The position numbers and the translations under genes are program-made. Source: Cannabis sativa (taxonomy: Eukaryota > Streptophyta > Magnoliopsida > Rosales > Cannabaceae). Taken from it: a stretch of DNA of 64,000 nucleotides. Under the pieces are notes generated by a model. The model made no database searches, was not told where the DNA came from, and saw only the letters and a program-made list of their open reading frames with translations. The DNA is taken from the NCBI RefSeq assembly GCF_029168945.1, contig NC_083608.1:18060136-18124135 (forward strand), written 5' to 3'. The first letter of the stretch is position 1. Every line of letters begins with the position of its first letter. This document shows, piece by piece, positions 48,931 to 60,966 of the stretch.

Positions 48931-50530
48931 CTCAAAGTGGCATATTCAAACCAAAATCATTTCTAGCCACAAAACACCCTTTGCCTGAGTCACTTCTACC
49001 TACTGAACCTAGAACACTAAAAGATGCATTGTCAAATCCAAAGTGGCATGGAGCTATGGATAGTGAACTTTCTTCTCTTAAGAAAGCCAACACGTGGATT
49101 CTTATTCCATATGATCCCTCAATGAATGTCATAGGGTGTAAATGGATACATAGGGTGAAACTTAACAAAGATGGCTCTCTCAACAGATACAAATCAAGAT
49201 TAGTAGCAAAAGGGTACTTGCAAGAAGCTAGAATTGATTTTGATGAGACTTTTAGTCCAGTTGTCAAACCAACTACTGTTCGAATAATTCTTTCATTGGC
49301 TGTAACTCACAACTGGAATGTATCCCAGTTAGATGTAAGCAATGCATTTCTGAATGGTCCCTTAAATGAGACTGTCTATATGTGCCAACCACCAGGGTTT
49401 GAAGACATTACTAAACCAACTCATGTGTGCAAACTCCAAAAGGCCATCTATGGACTAAAACAAGCCCCCAGAGCATGGAATGATAAGTTGAGAACAACTC
49501 TAAGATCGTGGGGTTTTCAAGATTCCAAAGCTGACAACTCATTGTTTATCTATGGCAAAGGTACAAACTTAGTAATACTACTTGTATATGTAGATGACAT
49601 ATTAATCACAGGTCTCAATCCTACTCTCATCTCGGGTCTCATTCATGATCTCAATAAATCTTTCTCTCTCAAAGATCTTGGCCAAGTTCATTATTTCTTA
49701 GGTGTGGAAATATACAGAGACAAAACTGGTATGGACTTGTCTCAGACAAAATACATTACAGACTTATTAGTCAAATTACATATGGAGGGTGCCAAGGCAA
49801 GTCCAAATCCAATGAGCTCTACTGTCAAACTCTCACTAACCGAAGGGGAACCATTTCATGACATTACCTTGTACAGAAGCACACTAGGTGCACTCCAGTA
49901 TTTGTCTTTAACAAGGTCTGATGTGGCTTTCATCACCAACAAGTTAAGTCAGTTCTTGCATGCTCCTACAACAATTCATTGGGAAGCTTGCAAAAAATTA
50001 CTCAGGTATTTGAAAGGCACAATCAAAGATGGATTATGGATAAGACCCTCATCTGTCATGACTCTTCATGCTTATTCTGACGCTGACTGGGCCAGCTGCG
50101 TCCATGACCGGCGGTCTACTGGTGGATATTTAGTGTTCCTTGGAGACAACCTGATCAGCTGGTCTGCCAAGAAATAACAAGTAGTAGCCCGCTCAAGCAA
50201 TGAAAGTGAGTTCAGAGCACATGCAAACACTGCTGCTGAACTCAAATGGATTCGGTCTCTTTTATAAGAACTACAAGTCTCAATTGCTCAAGCTCCTGTC
50301 ATATGGGTGGACAATCAGAGTGCCTCGACACTTGCAGCAAATCCTGTCTTTCACGCACGTTCAAAACACATCGAGATTGATCTTCATTTCGTACGAGATC
50401 AAATTCTAGACAAACAACTCTCTGTTCGCTATGTGCCTTCGGTCGATCAAGCTGTAGATGTTTTAACTAAGGCACTGTCAACTGATAGGTTTCTATACTT
50501 AAAATCCAAACAAAAAATGGTTTCAACACC
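48930..50530 (+). pseudogene. copia reverse transcriptase/RNase H with two nonsense changes
   Basis: RT is open from about 48930 to 50177, with [64 protein letters not shown] and the catalytic YVDD ([10 protein letters not shown]). RNase H starts with [23 protein letters not shown] follows WSAKK at 50175-50177, where copia elements usually have a Gln codon. A second TAA lies near 50266. Beyond it WVDNQSAS, ARSKHIEIDLHFVRD and DVLTKAL are preserved to about 50560. The YVDD and fold motifs are intact, but the element is disabled. Confidence 0.87.
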
Positions 50531-50943
50531 ATTTAGTTTGAGGGGGGATGTTAATATAGTTTGAAATTCCGTATTTTAATATTCCCAGTTTGATTATTTA
50601 ATTAAATGATTAATTAAATGCGGAATAATAAAACTGGTACTGAAAACAGTTTTCTGTAGTTACAGAATGCAACTCTGTAACTCCAGAGAAACCCAGAAAA
50701 ACAAACAGTGCATAAAAGTAAAAACACACAAGATTTTTGTACGTGGTTTCAACAATTCTTTCAGATTGTTACTAGTCCACGGGGCCACGCCCAGAGATAA
50801 GATTCATTAGATCGGTATCAAAAATACAAAGTAATTGACTTATGCATAAATAGACTCCCTCTTATTGTATGCCGCAAGCTTGATGTATTCCACCTACTAA
50901 CCGAATCTTGATAAAACTCCAAGAGCTCGAACCACTACAACAT

Positions 50944-51231
50944 TAAGGAGCAATAGCGGCGGGCCCCTCGGCCGCTATTGCTCCACAATGTGGCCGCTAA
51001 AGGGCAACAGCGGCGGACCTCGGCCGCTATTGGTCCGCCGCTATTGCTTGGCCGCTATTAATAGTATTAGCGGCCAAAAACTGGGTCCGCCGCTAATACT
51101 ATTAATAGCGGCGGAGCAATAGCGACGGGACCCCGCCGCTATTGCCTGTGTCAGTTTCGTGTTTCGAGACTGACACAGGGCAATAGCGGCGGGGTCCCGC
51201 CGCTATTGCTCCGCCGCTACAACAGCCAATA
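50944..51231. repeat. CACTA left subterminal repeats
   Basis: Many copies of AATAGCGGCGG / CCGCCGCTATT in both orientations, some paired as inverted repeats. The strongest hairpin has arms CGCTATTGCCTGTGTCAG and its complement, flanking TTTCGTGTTTCGAGA (about 51138-51191). In En/Spm, subterminal repeats bind the TNPA protein. The same role here is inferred. Confidence 0.85.
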
Positions 51232-51529
51232 ATAAAAAAAAAATATTAATTATTTTTAAAAATTTATTTATATTATATATAAATAAATAATTAAATATTT
51301 AATAAATAAATCTAATTAATATAATTAAAATAATTTAATTAAATATTTAATAAATAAATCTAATTAATATAATTAAAACAATTTAATAAAATTTATTAAT
51401 AATTTAAAATTGTCTCCAAAGTAATTAACTTTAACATATTAATCCTAATAAAATATTGTCTCAAAATTAAACTAAATTATTACAAAACATAAATAAATTA
51501 TTCATTAACATCTTCATTCAAGTCTCTAA

Positions 51530-51840
51530 TTATGAAGTCTTGATGCGGATTATTTTCGGTACGAGTCCCGAAGCCCGTGGCGGAGAAGGCACATACGCTT
51601 GGTCTGATGATAAACCCAGCGTCAAATTACCGAGCTCAGCTTGGTTGAAAATGGGAGTTGAAAAAAATTGGTTCTCCTGCGATGAACTCCCAAATAATCC
51701 AAAATCAAGGCAAAGTTTGAGCCGAGCGGAGGAGACTACGACGGTGTTCGGTATAAGAACGATTTCCCATTGGCGGAGCGGACTGTTATTCCGCCGAGGA
51801 AACCGCCGAGGAAAAGATTGGGGTTCTTCGCAAAAAATTT
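51530..51840 (-). other. possible 3' continuation of the TNPA-like gene
   Basis: A minus-strand reading frame (51859 to 51530, ending KIIRIKTS) overlaps the end of the TNPA-like gene in another frame. It could be a spliced or frameshifted C-terminus or a chance ORF. No domain was recognised. Confidence 0.25.
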
Positions 51841-53444
51841 TCAAATTCCGCCGTGACAAATTTTGGAATTGTTGTTGCGAGGAAGGCTGAAATTGTGGTT
51901 GCGAAGTAGGTTGTTGTTCTCGTTCGGAGGAGCGGCATGACTACGAGAAGACGAACCACCGGGCGACCGCGATCGACTATACGTTTGAATGAAATTGTCA
52001 AGGCGTGGGTTAAATATTTGGGCACGTTGTTCAGGCGTCAAATTACCCCCCCAAGTGGCACGCATAGTGAGAATATATACGCCACAGTGCTCATCATTTC
52101 AGTAGTTGGTTGGGGAGGCACCGTTGATTGAGTTTGAGGGATTGGTTTCTTTCCTTTGCCCTTGAGCCTTTTACCCACGCCTCTTTGATAGTCAGATCTT
52201 TGGCCTAGAACTGTTTCCATAACGTCAAACTGATAACCAGTATCAGATTCAGATTCAGTCCCAGTATCGCTCTGGGATTGTCGTTCCAGTCGCTTCCTAT
52301 CAAGCTCCTTGATCAGTTCCTCCTATTTAAATCAAAATTATTAGAATATGTAATTAATATAAAATATAAATTTTAATAATAAATAATTTTAATCACTTAC
52401 ATAATCTTTTGCAGCTAATTCATTAACGAAAGTTCCAGACGGTTTTTTCACATGGATCTCCTTCCATGCTTCAACTACATGCTCTCCAGGAGGACCCCCT
52501 ATACAAATATAAACAATTAAATTAGTTTATTATAAGAAAAAAATATTATTAACTATTAAAGAATTTTTTTTTATGAAACATTTAACAATTAAAGAATTAA
52601 TACATACCATTCCGTGGTGTATGGACGCCAACGATTTTGTGCCTTGCGTTGTTGGATATTTCATTAGTTGCCGATTCGATTTATTTTTAGTTGAACGATT
52701 CAAAAATGCCTCGCTAACAAACAATTCGCAAACCGGTTTCCAAGTCTCGGTATTCAAGTAGTCAGGGGGGAATTTGAGAACTGTGTCCCAATCTTCTGGT
52801 TTTTTGTAATGTTGTTTGAAATGCTTGTGTCTGAGTGTCTTTCGCTCACTATACCGCTCCACCATCACCGAATATAAAGTCCCCATAAGTAGGTCTCGAT
52901 GGGGATTCCCATCGATATCAAAATAGTACTATGTAATAAAATAATTTAAAATTATGTTAATTTATAAATGAGGACATAAAATTATTACAACCTTTAATAA
53001 TTAAAAATCACTCACTCTAATTCGATTGAGCACTTGATCCTTGTATTGTTGGGGTACATCGGAAAAATTTAGATGACCACCCGGGCACAACATGCTCACT
53101 TGTTGGCCAAGAAATCGAACATAATTGCTTGCTTCAGTGCCAACAACTTTGCCGGTTTCAAGATCTACCTCCACCGGTAAGGGCTTACCAGCTTCTCTCC
53201 TTTTTTTTCGAGATTAGCGTTTGTGGCAACCCCACGACCCTTTCTGACCGGAGGTGGAACTATATATATTCGAGGGAAAAATAATTTTATAAGTAAATCA
53301 TACATTCACTATTTATATTCAGAACAATTGTAGATTTCAAAAAATATGAAAACCTGCTTCGCAAGACGACGGTACCCTAGAAGGATCAGGGGGATCCCTG
53401 CCATCACCATCCCCACCGTGGTATGTCGCTAACGTAGCTGACAT
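51841..53444 (-). pseudogene. CACTA TNPA-like gene (plant En/Spm Ptta-type), two homopolymer frameshifts
   Basis: Inferred exons on minus: 53444-53354 (MSATLATYHGGDGDG), 53259-53016, 52928-52608, 52498-52401 and 52322-51841, all with GT-AG edges. Domain content matches the plant Ptta/En/Spm transposase family: NYVRFLGQQVSMLCPGGH, YYFDIDGNPHRDLLMGTLYS, HFKQHYKKPEDW, MKYPTTQGTKSLASIHHG, GGPPGEHVVEAWKEIH, then a coiled/basic tail (EELIKELDRKRLERQ). Two frame changes are needed: in exon 2 at an 8-base A/T run (53211-53218) and in the last exon at a 7-base G/C run (52046-52052). Both are homopolymers, so sequencing error is as likely as decay. In En/Spm the smaller protein binds the subterminal repeats and assists transposition. 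Confidence 0.7.
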
Positions 53445-53595
53445 TTTACTTTATTTGAAGACGGAAAAAAATGTAAGAATTCACAAATGTGAAACACATA
53501 ATTGAAATATAAGTATTTAAAATGTTAATACAAAAGAAATTAAATATTCCTTTAATTGTAAAAAATTTTAGTAACAAATGTTTACAAAATAAAAG

Positions 53596-56500
53596 TTACA
53601 CTGAAGAATCACTATCATTTCCATCATTCACTAAGTTTACATTTTCATCCTCTACATGTTCAACTAGTAAATCATCTACTTCTTCAGCAACATAATTTTC
53701 ATCAAGCTCATTATTCTCTATCTCAGAATCCACTAACTGATCGGACGATTCAACAATTACTGGAGGTTCATTCGATTGCATAATCAACTCTCCAAGATCA
53801 ACCGTCAACACAAAATTGGCAGAGTTAGAATCACCAACAACATCTACATCAGTCTCATCTTCGTTGTCAGTAATGTCCCAAATTTGTCGATGGCTAATAT
53901 CTTCAACAACCTTCCAATCGCGACCTCTGAGTGGATCTTCAAGATAGAAAACTTGCTTCGCCTGGTTAGCAAGGATGTACGGTTCATCTTGATACCAATA
54001 TCCACGAGTATTTATACTAGTTATATTATTTTCAGTGATTGTCTTCTTTCTTAATGGATTAGTGTTATACCATTTACATTCAAACAATGACATTGTATAT
54101 GCACCAGTATAAGATATAGTGATTACATCTTCAAGTGTGCCGTAATAATTAAACCCTTCTGTTCCAGCAACAGTAACACCACTATTTTGTGTCTTCCGCT
54201 TTTGGTCTCGCTTTGATGCAATAAACCGAACACCATTCACTACACAACCTTCGTAAAATGTTGCTAAGTAATCGGACCCGGAAGCGAGAGCGAGTAACTC
54301 ATCACCATTTTGTAAAGTTCCAAGCTTGTGCAGCTCATATTTCTAAATACATAAAATGTATTAATATGAGATGAATATAAATGATTGAATTAAAACTTAA
54401 CAATTTTGTCGTTATACCTTCTTGTGAAACCACGGACGGAAAGTTTGTCTATGCAAGGCATCGTGATTACCATTAGGATATTCATGCCTGATCTTGTCCA
54501 AATGTTCACTGTGAAGTATGATAATGTCAAGATACGATAGAGGGAAATAGAAAATAAAAACTAAAAATTTAATAAAATAATTTATAAAAATGTAACAAAC
54601 TTACTCTAAGTAAGCTTGGATTTCAGGAGAATTTTGAAGAATGTACCACTCAGCTTTTTCACGACTGGTATGATCAAGAGGCTTGATAAGTCCGCTAGTT
54701 AAAGGACGAGATTGAGAATTAAAAACTGAGAGATAGCGACAAACAGAAGGCGCATCTTCATTTCGATCAAGTCGATTAAATCTTGTTTCACACCCTTTAA
54801 AGTACATTGAACAAAAGGTTACTGCCTCATCAGCAACATAACCTTCTGCAATTGACCCTTCAGGACGTGCCTTATTTCCCACATAATTCTTCAATTTTTT
54901 CATGTACCTTTCAAAAGGATACATCCATCTCATAAAGACTGGGCCACCCAATATCGCTTCTTCAGGCAAATGCAATACCAAGTGTATCATTATGTCAAAA
55001 AAAGCTGGAGGAAAAATCAATTCCATCTTGCACAATAACAGAATTAAATTATTTTGAGCATCCTCCATATCTTTTACATTTAGAGTTCTAGAGCATAACT
55101 GTCGAAAAAAATTACACAGCTGAGTAATAGTTGTTGCAGTGTCACGAGGTAGAAATTTACGGACACCAACCACTAGTACTCGCTGCATAATGACATGACA
55201 ATCGTGGGATTTTAACCTAATAATGTTAGACTCATCTGGAGAAACTTTGCTCTTTAAATTTGAACAGAAGCCATCGGGAAACTTTATTCCTTTAACAAAC
55301 TGACAAAAAAGTTGTCTTTTCTCACGAGTCAAAACATAAGGAGCATGCGGTTTCATTAGCCTCCCATTCCCATCTTCATAAATCCACAACGATTCCCTAA
55401 TACCCATCTTCTTTAAATCATGGCGCGCATTGGTTGTGTCCTTTGATTTATCATTATCCAAGATGGTTCCTAGGAGACTATCACACACATTCTTCTCAAC
55501 ATGCATGACATCAATGTTGTGTTTTAAAATATTCGTGCTCCAATACTCCAACTCGTAGAAAATACTTTTTTTCCTCCAATTACAATTTTCTGCAACTCTT
55601 CTACGTTTCACGCCCCCAAAATTTTCATGATGTCCGGGAATTTGGGGTTCGAGAGCATTAACTTGTGATAATATTTCTTCACAAGTAAATCGTCTTGGAG
55701 GAGGTCTTCTTTCAACTTTACCATCAAATCGAGTATCCCTTCTCATTGCATGGTTACTTGGCAAGAACCTTCGATGACCAACATATGATGTCTTCCCGAT
55801 CACTCGAATGGACGTCGTGTCTTCATTACAAGTAGGGCAAGCTTTATAACCTTGACCACTCCACCCAGACAAGCTACTACGAGCAGGAAAATCATTCACT
55901 GTCCACAAAAGCGCAGCACGCATGGAGAATATCGAGTTGGTCGAACTATCTCTCGTTGCTACCCCATTATTCCACAACTCCTTTAATTCATCCACCAAAG
56001 GTCTTAAAAATATATCCATGTCTTTACCTGGAGATTTTGCACCAGGAATTAGGGTAGATAGCAAAAAATAATTATCTTTCATACATAACCAAGGTGGTAG
56101 ATTATAGTTAGCTACCACCACTGGCCACATGCTGTATGCAAGACTCATGTTGCCAAATGGATTAAATCCATCAGCAGCTAACCCAAGTCGAACATTTCTT
56201 GGGTCCCTTGCAAACTCGGGATGTTTTGCATCAAAGTCTTTCCAAGCTAAACCATCGACCGGGTGTCGCAACACCCCATCATCTTTTGATTTTCCAGTAT
56301 GATGCCATATCATGCTTTTCGCTGTAATCCTCGAACTATATAATCTTTTAAGTCGAGGTGTCAACGGAAAGTATCGCATGACTTTGCAAGGAACTTTTTT
56401 TCCTTTCCCGTTCTCGGAAGTAACCCAACGACTAGTTCCGCAAACTGGACAAGCCTCCTTGGATGCATTCTCCTTATAAAACAAGCAACAATTATACAAA

Positions 56501-57123
56501 CAGACATCGATATTATCATAACCCAAGCCTAATTTCTTCAATCTCTTTTTTGCCTCGTAGTAAGTTGATGGAATATTATTTTCCTTCGGAAACGCAAACT
56601 TTAAAAGCTTCAATAATTCTTCAAAGATGTTATTAGGAATTTTTCCCCTAACTTTTAAATGCAATAGCTTTGCTAAAAAGTTGAGAGACGAAATCCAATC
56701 ACAACCGGGATACAATTCAGCTTCAATTTCCTCAAATAAGTCATCAAACTGAGGGTTTGTGGTTGGTTGTTCATCTTCTCCTTGTACATCCTCTGTTGTT
56801 GGGGGAAAGAAGTCTTCTAGAATAGGTATCATTTCATCCTCTGATTCAATATCGGCAACTGCTACATCATCGACAACATCCTCAGGCTCACCGTGATAAA
56901 TCCACTTATCATATCCTTGCATGAAACCTCGATCAAATACGCGTGCTCTAACCCTATCTATTTTTTCAAACCTACTATTTATACATCTCACACAAGGACA
57001 TCGAATTCTTCCATCACAATCCTTATGTTCTGATGCCATTGCTAAAAAGGCTTGTAAACCATTCCAAAATTCATGGCAACCACGATTTCTGATTTTGGTC
57101 CAAGACTTATCAATTGTCGCCAT
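53596..57123 (-). CDS. CACTA transposase (TNPD/TNP2 type), apparently intact
   Basis: Coding exons on minus are 57123-54605 (donor GTAAGT), 54508-54418 and 54342-53596. Lengths 2519, 91 and 747 nt keep one frame and give about 1118 aa. The N-terminus is a transposase-associated domain (DKSWTKIRNRGCHEFWNGL; CPCVRC; GYDKWIYHGE). The TNP2-like core follows (YNCCLFYKE, CPVCGTSRW, AADGFNPFGNMS, CKDN-like CMKDNYFLLSTLIPGAKSPG, YKACPTCNED, HNIDVMHVEKNVCDSLLGT), then a DUF4218-like part (LPEEAILGGPVFMRWMYPFE, YVADEAVTFC). Exon 3 contributes a DUF4216-like part (GVRFIASKRD; SLFECKWYNTN; YWYQDEPYILANQAKQVFYL) and ends in an acidic tail. The acceptor AG lies immediately before the ATG. It would cut the element ends in the nucleus. 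No internal stop was seen, which is unusual among the broken elements nearby. Confidence 0.88.
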
Positions 57124-59300
57124 CTACAATTTAGGCGACAAATAAAGTGTTACAAATTTGAATAATTTGTAAAGTGTTACGAAATATAACAAAACTATGG
57201 TATATATTTATAAGTATACCATAGCATTGAGATATTATTTTCAACATTAATAAAATTTTATGAATATTTTATGAATTTAACACATTTAAATAACAATTTT
57301 ATTCATTGAATTATAATTACAACTTAAATTACAAAAAATGAACAAATTACTCTTTAAAAAAACATTTTAATTTTTATGTTATTTATTATTTATATAAAAA
57401 AGTAATAAATTTGGTTTCTAGATTTAAATAATTATTTTTTTAAACAATTTATTAAAAGTTGACAAACTTATCTATTTTCCCTATCTACAATATAAACCAC
57501 AAATGTAATATTACAAGTTTAATAATTTCTAGTTATATGAACATTTTTTAGATTACACACATGTATTTCAACTTTTACGTAAGATAATAATATTAACAAT
57601 TTAATTCTAATAAACTTTGAAAAAAATTTATTCATTTAATTACCAATTACTTTAAATTAAAAAAATAAATAATTTCTTTTTACGAATTATTTATTTTAAA
57701 AAAATATATTATTTAAAAATTTATATAATTTATTATAATTTAAATTAATTTTTTATTTATTTTATAAAATTCAAAGTTTATTTCTTTTTATTTAATTTAT
57801 AAAATTAAAAGTTTATTTTTATAAAATAAATTTATACTAAATTATAATTTTTTAATTCTATTATTAATCTCAATTTTTTATAATAATAAAATTATCACAA
57901 CATAAAATTCTATTAACAAGTTTTTTTTTTAAAAAAAAAACATAAAAATTTACTAATTTAATTACAATTTATATTAAAATTAAAAAATTCATTTTATTTA
58001 ACTTTTTAATTTTTAATATTTAAATTATTATGTTATATTATACTTTTTTGTTTTTTATATTGTTTTTATTTTCCTTTATTTAAAAAATAACCTAAAATTA
58101 TATTTAATAATTTTTTCACTATTCTCACTATACTATGATAATATTACATATTTAACATACCAAACAAAATTAATTACATCAAATAAAAATTATAATATAA
58201 AACAACAAATAAACAATAATAAATACATACAGTTCACAAAAGAAATTGTGTGTCAACTTTATTGATCCTTTCACTTAATCTGAAAATAATCAAAATAAAT
58301 AATATCAATTCCACAAAATAAATTAAAAAAGTAAAACAAAATACAGCGATAAAATATTTATATAAATCATACAAAATATAATCTTTTAGCATATATAACA
58401 TTACCAAAATAATATATATATAATATACACTTATATAAACAAAAATAACAATATACAAACAATACACTATACTTTAAAAATATAACCAAATAACATTATT
58501 ATATTTATAATATACACTATATATATATATGAACAGTTAATATATAAACCAAAATAAAATAATAAATATCGAAATTATATATATATATGTATATATACAG
58601 TGAACTAAAAACACTCAAATAAAACAATAAATACCTAAATCAAATATATATATACACAGTGAACATATATACCCAAATAAATCAATAAATACTCAAATTA
58701 AATATATATGTAAACAGTTAACATATATACACAAATAAATTAATAAATACTCGTATCAAATATATATATACAAAAATTATATTATATAATTCCTAAAATT
58801 ATATTATATATATACACAAAATAATATATATATACTCGAATAAAATATATATCTATAAATACACGTTATATTATATATATACTAAAATCAACCATATATA
58901 TACTGTTCTAACACAAAATAAAAAAAAAAATCAATCTAAATATACATATATACACTGATTATACATACCACAATAAACAATATATATATATATAACTTCC
59001 ACATTTCTCAGTTTAAATGAAAATAAATCACAAACAACCCAAAAAAAAAAAAAAAATTCAAACACAAATAAAAAAATGGAAAGTTTAGATTAATACCTGT
59101 GTTGGAGGCGGAGACGGTGGGCGAGGCGGAGGCGAAGCAGTCGGGCGAGGCGGAGGCGGTTGGGGAGGCTGATGGGTGATCGGAGTGGGTTGGGCGGTTA
59201 GGGAGGTTGAGTTCGGAGTGGGAATGAAATGGGGATTAGGGTTAGAATTTTTTAAGAAGAGAGGAAAAATGGGAAAGTTGGGGCTGAAGGGGTTTATATA
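57124..59300 (-). other. CACTA transposase leader exon and 2-kb leader intron
   Basis: On minus, a C-rich non-coding leader (about 59300 to 59097) ends in a donor, CACAG/GTATTA. The matching acceptor, TTGTAG, precedes the transposase ATG at 57123. The resulting intron (59096-57124, about 1.97 kb) is extremely AT-rich with many TATA-type tracts and short tandem blocks near 58500-58990. The leader and intron are inferred from splice signals. No ORF was found. Confidence 0.55.
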
Positions 59301-59304
59301 GGGC

Positions 59305-59665
59305 TACTAGCGGCGGGGTATTAGCGGCGGACCCCGCCGCTAATAGTAATTATTTAATTTTTAATTTTTTTTTTTAAAAAAAAAACTATTAGCGGCGGGG
59401 TCCGCCGCTAATACCCCGCCGCTAATACTTTCAAACCTAACGGGCGGGAATTTTCCCGCCCACTCATTAGCGGCGGGGTATTAGCGGCGGACCCCGCCGC
59501 TAATAGTATTAGCGGCGGGCATTAGCGGCGGAGGCCCTGCCGCTATTAATTTTTTTTTAAAAAAAATAAATCAGCCCACCAATAGTGGCCACAGAGGGCC
59601 TCCGCCGCTAATACCCCCATTATTAGCGGCGGAGGAGCTCCGCTGCTAATATCCCCGCCGCTAAT
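59305..59665. repeat. CACTA right subterminal repeats
   Basis: Dense TATTAGCGGCGG and CCGCCGCTAATA units in both orientations, including a T/A-rich palindrome around 59350-59390 flanked by CCGCCGCTAATAG and its complement. It matches the motif of the left end (AATAGCGGCGG) with A/T variation. Confidence 0.85.
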
Positions 59666-60524
59666 GAGGGGATTTCTTGTAGTGAACTCCCTTCGATCAC
59701 CTTGAAGAGTGCTTGAGTCCTCCCGATTCAAGGCTTAAAGGCTATCTCCCGAAAGCCTATACAACCATCTCTCGAAGGTTGTGTGCTTGTATCCTCCCGA
59801 TGCAAGACTTCAAAAGCGATCTCCCGAAAGCTTGTAAATACCCTTCTCCCGAAGGTGCACTGATGTTCTTCTTCGTTGTAGACTTGAATACAGACTCAAG
59901 ACAATACAAACAACAAATAAACAGAGTAAGAGTAGAACAACTCTTCTCTACAAAACAAAGACACTCTTTTCTTATGATATGAAAGTGAATAAAAGAGTTA
60001 ACATAACAAAGACACTCTTTCCTTAAGATATGAATATAATTCTAAGTGTATGAAAGAGATACAAAACCTAGCAGCTATAAGATGTATTTATAATGAATAT
60101 ACATCTCATAGACAGCTTACATTCGGTCTGAACAAGACCTCAACCCACTAGAAACTTCCCTAAAATAATTCTTCAATCAGTCCAGGAATTTCCGTTTCTG
60201 TACCTACAGAATCGTGGGCAGTAACTACAACTTTCCTTTTATAGAAAAGGAAAGTTTAGCTCCGGTTTTCTCTTCAAGAAACCTGATCTTAGAAAAAGGG
60301 AAACTCAACACAAGATCAGAATAACAGCTGGTTAGCAAAGAATCAATGTGTAATCAAAACTTACCATATTTACCTCAATTTCCATAAATAGGAAAGCTAG
60401 TCAACTTTCCTTCCAAGTTTAGATTTACACAAATAGGGAAACCATATCAATATATGCCAGCCGAAATATACAAAGAATAATAAAATATTTTTGTCAATTA
60501 AATATGCCAAAAATGGAATTAACA

Positions 60525-60900
60525 ATCTCCCCCTTTGGCACTTTGATTGACAAAACATTTTATTATGAGAAAACCTGCATCAAGTGTTAGAAACCAAAGC
60601 AAATAGCTTTTTAAAGATACAAGAGTATAGAAAATACTCCCCCTGCATGAAAGCTCTCTAACACATAAAACATATAACTTTTTTTGGACGGAAAAGCTTG
60701 CAAACCGAAGAACACAACTTTTTAAATGGAAAAGTGTTAAACCACAAACAACTTTTTAAACGGAAAAGTGTTAAACCACAAACAAGCAACTCCCCCTAAA
60801 ACCAAGGGTCCAGAGTTGTAACAAAGAGTTCAATGAATCCAAAAAAAAATAATACTACTCCCCCTTTTTGTCTATCAAGGAGCCAAAGATAACAAAAGCA
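60525..60900 (-). promoter_or_regulatory. multiple polypurine tracts upstream of the Sirevirus 3' LTR
   Basis: CTCCCCC on +, i.e. GGGGGAG on the coding strand, occurs at 60527-60533 (directly at the LTR), 60637-60643, 60790-60796 and 60858-60864. Repeated polypurine tracts before the 3' LTR are a described hallmark of the Sirevirus genus. A 34-bp tandem pair (AACTTTTTAAAYGGAAAAGT...) lies at 60716-60783. Confidence 0.75.
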
Positions 60901-60966
60901 AACATGAACAAAGTCATAAGTTCAAATAAGCATTAATAAAAAGCAAAAGATAAAAGATTGAACCAC

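Larger units (their letters stand above)
45887..50561 (+). mobile_element. short-LTR copia retrotransposon, decayed, 3' LTR interrupted
   Basis: 5' LTR 45887-46136 (250 bp, TGTTAATATAG...CTACA), primer site TGGTATCAG at 46137, gag-pol 46168-50530, polypurine tract TTTGAGGGGGGA at 50537-50548, and only the first 13 bp of the 3' LTR (50549-50561). A Sirevirus-like element is inserted there. Copia order is clear: gag, zinc knuckle, protease, integrase, RT, RNase H. The short LTR and UBN2-type gag suggest the Ale/Retrofit lineage (inference). Confidence 0.88.
50933..59684 (-). mobile_element. CACTA (En/Spm) transposon, 8752 bp, TSD AAC
   Basis: The left end is CACTACAACATTAAGG. The right end on the reverse strand is CACTACAAGAAATCCCC. 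The 3-bp duplication AAC is at 50930-50932 and 59685-59687. GC-rich subterminal repeats occupy 50944-51231 and 59305-59665. Two genes lie on the minus strand: a TNPD/TNP2-type transposase (57123-53596) and a TNPA-like gene (53444-51841). Termini, TSD length, subterminal repeats and gene content all agree with the CACTA superfamily. Confidence 0.93.
50562..60524 (-). mobile_element. 3' LTR of a Sirevirus-like copia, split by a CACTA insertion
   Basis: The two parts are 59685-60524 (LTR start on minus, TGTTAATTCCATTTTTGGC) and 50562-50932 (LTR end on minus, GGAATTTCA). Without the CACTA and one AAC duplication the LTR is about 1.2 kb. The left edge abuts 13 bp of another element's LTR, fixing the insertion point. 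TAGTT (50557-50561) is the likely 5-bp target duplication; its partner would be beyond the window. Confidence 0.75.

Noticed and set aside
59546..59982. ORFs over the CACTA right end and adjoining LTR
   Set aside because: They cross the element boundary at 59684 or read through subterminal repeats.
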